NCBI GenBank assembly: GCA_964559835.1
Contig: CAZLJE010000012.1
Span: forward strand, 76,663-140,662
Reading direction: 5' to 3'
Source: DAISJI01 sp964559835
GTDB lineage: Bacteria > Acidobacteriota > Terriglobia > Terriglobales > Acidobacteriaceae
Length of the DNA stretch: 64,000 nucleotides
This document shows, one piece after another, positions 60,285 through 64,000 of the stretch; position 1 is the first letter of the stretch, and the number at the start of each line of letters is the position of its first letter. The position numbers and the translations under genes were made by a program. The notes under the pieces were generated by a model. The model ran no database searches. It saw nothing but the letters and a program-made list of their open reading frames with translations, and was not told the origin of the DNA.

Positions 60285-60674
60285 ATGAGGTTTCCAAGAG
60301 TAATTTTGGCGCTGGTATGTCTGATGTCCAGCACGCTGCTGGCACAGGAGGCTCAGGTAACGGAGCTCATGTCGAAAGACCTGACAAACCTTCCTGGCAA
60401 AGAAGGTCTGATGATCACCGTGGTATATCCGCCGGGCAGTGCAGACCCCATCCACCGCCACAATGCACACGCGTTTGTTTATGTGTTGGAAGGCTCGGTC
60501 GTGATGCAGGTAAGAGGCGGAAAAGAAGTGACTTTGACACCTGGCCAGACCTTCTATGAAGGCCCAGACGATGTTCACATCGTTGGCCGGAACGCAAGCA
60601 AGACCAAACCGGCGAAATTCGTTGTGTTCCTCGTTAAGAACAAAGGCGCTCCGGTGCTGGTACCGGCCAAGTAA
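60285..60674 (+). CDS. Secreted cupin-domain protein
   Basis: 129 residues with signal peptide (MRFPRVILALVCLMSSTLLA). Single cupin: metal histidines in DPIHRHNAHAFVYVLEG and second motif PGQTFYEGPDDVHIVGR. The ATG at 60285 follows GAGAGG. Follows the NmrA-like gene by 188 bases on the same strand; small-molecule binding or quercetinase-like activity is possible but not shown. Confidence 0.85.
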   Translation: MRFPRVILALVCLMSSTLLAQEAQVTELMSKDLTNLPGKEGLMITVVYPPGSADPIHRHNAHAFVYVLEGSVVMQVRGGKEVTLTPGQTFYEGPDDVHIVGRNASKTKPAKFVVFLVKNKGAPVLVPAK

Positions 60675-61121
60675 AACCACAAATCTGGGCGATAAGAAAT
60701 CAGAAACCGACCCCTTGTGATTGGAAACAACCTAGTACCCGGCCTTTCTGCTTGCAACATCGCCGGTACCTATGGCATCTTAAGCTTCGCGTAGGAGAAA
60801 CGCCCGTCATGTTCCGCACTCACATCTCGAATCGCGAATGGCCGCTTGCTCATTGCGGCCGCCGGGCGTGGTCTGTTTCCTTTCATTAACCTGTGGCGCT
60901 CTTTGCTCCTACGCAATCACGCAAACAGAACCGTCCGGCAGCGACGCCAAGGACCGATCGCGTAAGTTCGCGTTCAGGTCTCTGATCATCGCGGCCTAAA
61001 CGCGCAATGGTGAACATCGCGAGATAGTCCTCGTGCGAAGGATGCGCGCGTGTGCGACCGAGTTCAAACGTCGCCAACGCTGGCCTTTGGCCATCCATAA
61101 CGACGAATTTGCCTCCGGCAT
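60675..61121. other. Intergenic region without a supported gene
   Basis: A 70-codon minus-strand frame (60886-61098) has no recognisable features. No terminator hairpin or promoter consensus stands out. Confidence 0.4.
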
Positions 61122-62399
61122 ATGTCGGTTAGAAATCTTTGCATGTTTGAAGTTCTAAAGAACGTGTTGCACGGCCGGAACGACTTCGCGTCCGGCGGAA
61201 TGCTGCTCATGGTCATCGGCGCGATCAGCGTCTGGTTGCGTGCCGTGCCGGAGAAGCTATGGGAGTGGTTCGTCCAACAGACGACCATGACCATCACTAT
61301 CAAAGACGATGACGCGGCGTTCGTGTGGGTGAAGGAGTGGTTCCTCGAGCAGAAGTTTCTCAAGCGCGTTCGGCGCGTCGACTTAGATACGACGTTACGC
61401 AATGAGCGTATCGCCATGATTCCGGCGCCCGGCAAACACTGGTTCTGGTATCACCGCAGGCCGTTCGAAGTCTGGGTCTCGCGCACCGACAACACTCGCG
61501 AGCGGGGTGGAAGACGCGTCGAGTCGCTCACGTTCCGGACGTTGGGAAGAAGACGCGACGTTCTGCAGGGGTTTGTCGAGGATGTGGTGAAGTGCCATCT
61601 CAGACGGCAAGGGATCCAGTCGTACCTGTACGTGTACAGCGACGGGTGGGATTACATTGAAGGCTACTCGCCGCGCATGCTCGATTCCGTGATCCTTCAG
61701 GCCGGAGAGAAGGAGCACCTGCTTCAGGACATGACGCAGTTCCGTAATTCGAAACGCCGTTACGAAGTCTTGGGCGTTCCTTACCATCGCGGATACCTTT
61801 TTTATGGTCCGCCCGGGACTGGAAAAACTTCGCTGGTTTCGGCGCTGGCCGCGCACTTCGGACTGTCGATCTACACGCTGAACCTGGGCGAGTTCAACGA
61901 TCGCACTCTGGTCGCCGCCGTTACCCAGGTGCCGGCGAGATCGGTCCTGCTGTTCGAGGACATCGACTGCATGAACGGCAGTCAATCTCGCTCTAGAACG
62001 CAACTCCAGCCTGCTTCGGAAAACGAGGGGGTCAAACAAACTGTGCCGCAGACTAGCGGCGTCACTCTCTCCGGGTTGCTCAATGTCCTGGATGGTTTCC
62101 ATGCGCCAAACGGGGTGATGTTTGTGATGACGACGAATCGCATCGAGCAACTGGATCCGGCCTTGCTGCGCCCGGGGAGGATCGATTACAAGCTCTACCT
62201 GGGCAAGGCGGGTGAATATCAGAAGGTAGAACTGTATCGGCGGTTCTTCCCGAACGCGTCGGAGGCGGAAGCGCGAGAGTTCGTCGAGGCTTCCTGCGCG
62301 GCGGAGACGATGGCCGAATTTCAGGGCCTGCTTCTGGGGATCGAACAGGGAAATCGTACGACGGAGGTCGATCAGGAATTGCGAGGGGTTTCGGCGTGA
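61122..62399 (+). CDS. BCS1-like AAA ATPase
   Basis: 425 residues. N-terminal membrane helix (GGMLLMVIGAISVWL, residues ~26-40), a BCS1_N-like domain (about 45-200, including EYEVLGVPYHRGYLF-type end) and an AAA domain: Walker A GPPGTGKTS (about residues 229-237), Walker B LLFEDIDCM, sensor MTTNRIEQLDPALLRPGRID. In mitochondria BCS1 moves folded Rieske protein across the inner membrane; bacterial members are scattered and their role is not established. No cytochrome bc1 genes are in the window. The start at 61122 is uncertain. Confidence 0.85.
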   Translation: MSVRNLCMFEVLKNVLHGRNDFASGGMLLMVIGAISVWLRAVPEKLWEWFVQQTTMTITIKDDDAAFVWVKEWFLEQKFLKRVRRVDLDTTLRNERIAMIPAPGKHWFWYHRRPFEVWVSRTDNTRERGGRRVESLTFRTLGRRRDVLQGFVEDVVKCHLRRQGIQSYLYVYSDGWDYIEGYSPRMLDSVILQAGEKEHLLQDMTQFRNSKRRYEVLGVPYHRGYLFYGPPGTGKTSLVSALAAHFGLSIYTLNLGEFNDRTLVAAVTQVPARSVLLFEDIDCMNGSQSRSRTQLQPASENEGVKQTVPQTSGVTLSGLLNVLDGFHAPNGVMFVMTTNRIEQLDPALLRPGRIDYKLYLGKAGEYQKVELYRRFFPNASEAEAREFVEASCAAETMAEFQGLLLGIEQGNRTTEVDQELRGVSA

Positions 62400-62446
62400 G
62401 ACCGGGGTCTGCCTTTGGCAGATGTGGGAGTTCTGCTGCTCTTTAC

Positions 62447-62692
62447 TTAGATCTCGGTCCCTCTCGCCGCCTGGCCCGGCAGGAGAAACGTCTTCGGATA
62501 TTTGCCTTCGCCGCAGATTTTGAATGACCCGAAATCCTTGTACCAGAGGCCGTCGGGAACTTCCGGAGAGGATGCGATCCAGTCGCGCAACTGTTGCACG
62601 TCCAGGGCGGCGATACGCCGATCGGAAAAACGTTCGATCAGGTGGTGCCGTACGGCTTCCGGTAGTCGCAACCACCGCTCGATTTTCGGCAT
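62447..62692 (-). CDS. 81-residue protein paired with the RHH protein
   Basis: MPKIERWLRLPEAVRHHLIE then RFSDRRIAALDVQQLRDWIA, ending KTFLLPGQAARGTEI. Its ATG overlaps the previous stop (TAATG). Not recognised; the arrangement with a ribbon-helix-helix protein suggests a toxin-antitoxin-like unit (inference). Confidence 0.6.
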   Translation of the reverse strand: MPKIERWLRLPEAVRHHLIERFSDRRIAALDVQQLRDWIASSPEVPDGLWYKDFGSFKICGEGKYPKTFLLPGQAARGTEI

Positions 62693-62955
62693 TACTCCCC
62701 AAAGACCATGCGACCTAACTCATCGCCTAAACGTTTTTGTTCAGCGCGATCCTTGCTGTTTTGCAACCGTTCCAGCACATCGAACAGCCGCTTGCGCTCG
62801 GCTTCCTCGGCATCGAGACCTTTTTCAACGAGCGATTCCAGCACTCGGCTGGCGCTGCGTTTCTGCTGACGAGCCATTCGTTCGACCTTGCGGTGGGTGT
62901 CTGCCGACAACGTGACGCTGCGGCGAACCTGCTTCGGCGATTTTGTGACAGCCAT
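62692..62955 (-). CDS. Ribbon-helix-helix-like DNA-binding protein
   Basis: 87 residues from the ATG at 62955. RHH pattern: RRSVTLSADTHRKVERMARQ then QKRSASRVLESLVEKGLDAE, followed by an acidic helical tail ending VFGE. RHH proteins commonly act as antitoxins or repressors. One-base overlap with the downstream gene. An upstream ATG at 62961 adds two residues. Confidence 0.75.
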   Translation of the reverse strand: MAVTKSPKQVRRSVTLSADTHRKVERMARQQKRSASRVLESLVEKGLDAEEAERKRLFDVLERLQNSKDRAEQKRLGDELGRMVFGE

Positions 62956-63165
62956 GGACATATGATACACCGCAGTGAACCAAAGTGAACCAGTATGGTG
63001 CGCATCGCGCCGCACGACGACGGACACTGAGAATTTAACCTTCGAGCGCGCATACATCTGTGACGTACGGCAGGCTGCATTGTGACGTGGGCGTCGGAAC
63101 CGCTCTCTCGGGTCCTTTGAGCTGCCCTTTTCAATCACAAATCACCAATCACTCAATCACCAATG

Positions 63166-63196
63166 AAAAAGCCCCGCCGTTTCCAGCGAGGCTTTT
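63166..63196 (-). terminator. Rho-independent terminator of groL
   Basis: AAAAGCC...GC with GCGAGGCTTTT; the minus-strand side ends in a T run (AAAAA on plus at 63166-63170). It lies 42 bases after the groL stop. Confidence 0.8.
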
Positions 63197-63237
63197 GTTA
63201 ATTCCGCGCGCCGCGGCTCGGAGGCCGCGTCCCGCGT

Positions 63238-64000
<763 letters not shown>

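Noticed and set aside
60886..61098. 70-codon minus-strand ORF
   Set aside because: No motif, no ribosome site and no coupling to neighbours; may be chance.
61395..62702. 435-codon minus-strand ORF opposite the BCS1-like gene
   Set aside because: No domain and low-complexity Arg-rich composition; the plus-strand AAA gene is convincing.

Overview
The window looks like a chromosomal segment of an Acidobacteriota bacterium (Terriglobia, Koribacter-like; this is inference). The clearest signs are a large ADOP-type MacB permease with its own PadR regulator, the GC-rich codon usage (seen, not computed), the many secreted beta-propeller, hydrolase and small RD-rich proteins, and intergenic DNA crowded with hairpins built from short degenerate repeats. 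No rRNA, tRNA, CRISPR array, integrase or insertion sequence was recognised.

Layout. 0-6.3 kb, mostly minus strand: partial S9 peptidase, HAD phosphatase overlapping murB, a small secreted protein, a YncE-like lipoprotein, and DAHP synthase. 6.7-9.8 kb: an arylsulfotransferase-like protein whose lipoprotein leader lies in another frame, endonuclease IV, and a nucleotidyltransferase pair. 9.8-17 kb, plus strand: leuS, small membrane protein, a membrane spermidine-synthase-like protein, SYLF protein, and aldolase with a terminator. 17.9-19.7 kb: modBC without modA. 19.7-25.7 kb: a sugar-use run (SGNH hydrolase, GH42, ROK kinase, SIS protein, MFS). 25.8-31.0 kb, minus: a coupled formate dehydrogenase operon whose catalytic subunit is read through an in-frame UGA (selenocysteine), next to an OFA-type transporter at 31.2 kb. 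32.5-41.4 kb: aminotransferase, methyltransferase, cutA, phosphohexomutase, DivIC/FtsB-like, thiG, acyl-CoA ligase, and a peroxiredoxin whose peroxidatic residue is also encoded by UGA. 41.5-47.2 kb: Ig-like protein, REC-HATPase fusion, an orphan modA carrying a repeat inside its reading frame, ADOP permease and PadR. 47.3-58.7 kb: small secreted and membrane proteins, dienelactone hydrolase, FKBP, a zinc metallopeptidase, PilZ, PPK2. 59.3-64 kb: NmrA-like protein, cupin, a BCS1-like AAA ATPase, a ribbon-helix-helix pair, and the C-terminal part of GroEL.

Two themes stand out. First, two selenoproteins (formate dehydrogenase and peroxiredoxin) each have a UGA exactly at the catalytic position and a stem-loop just downstream, so the genome should carry selA, selB, selC and selD elsewhere. 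Second, at least nine short-repeat families form long inverted arms between genes. Some have entered coding sequence: they supply the stop codons of three genes (all end AAT GAA GAA TGA), add about 26 residues to ModA, and probably add about 26 residues to a methyltransferase. Functional calls rest on motifs read by eye; no database search was run.
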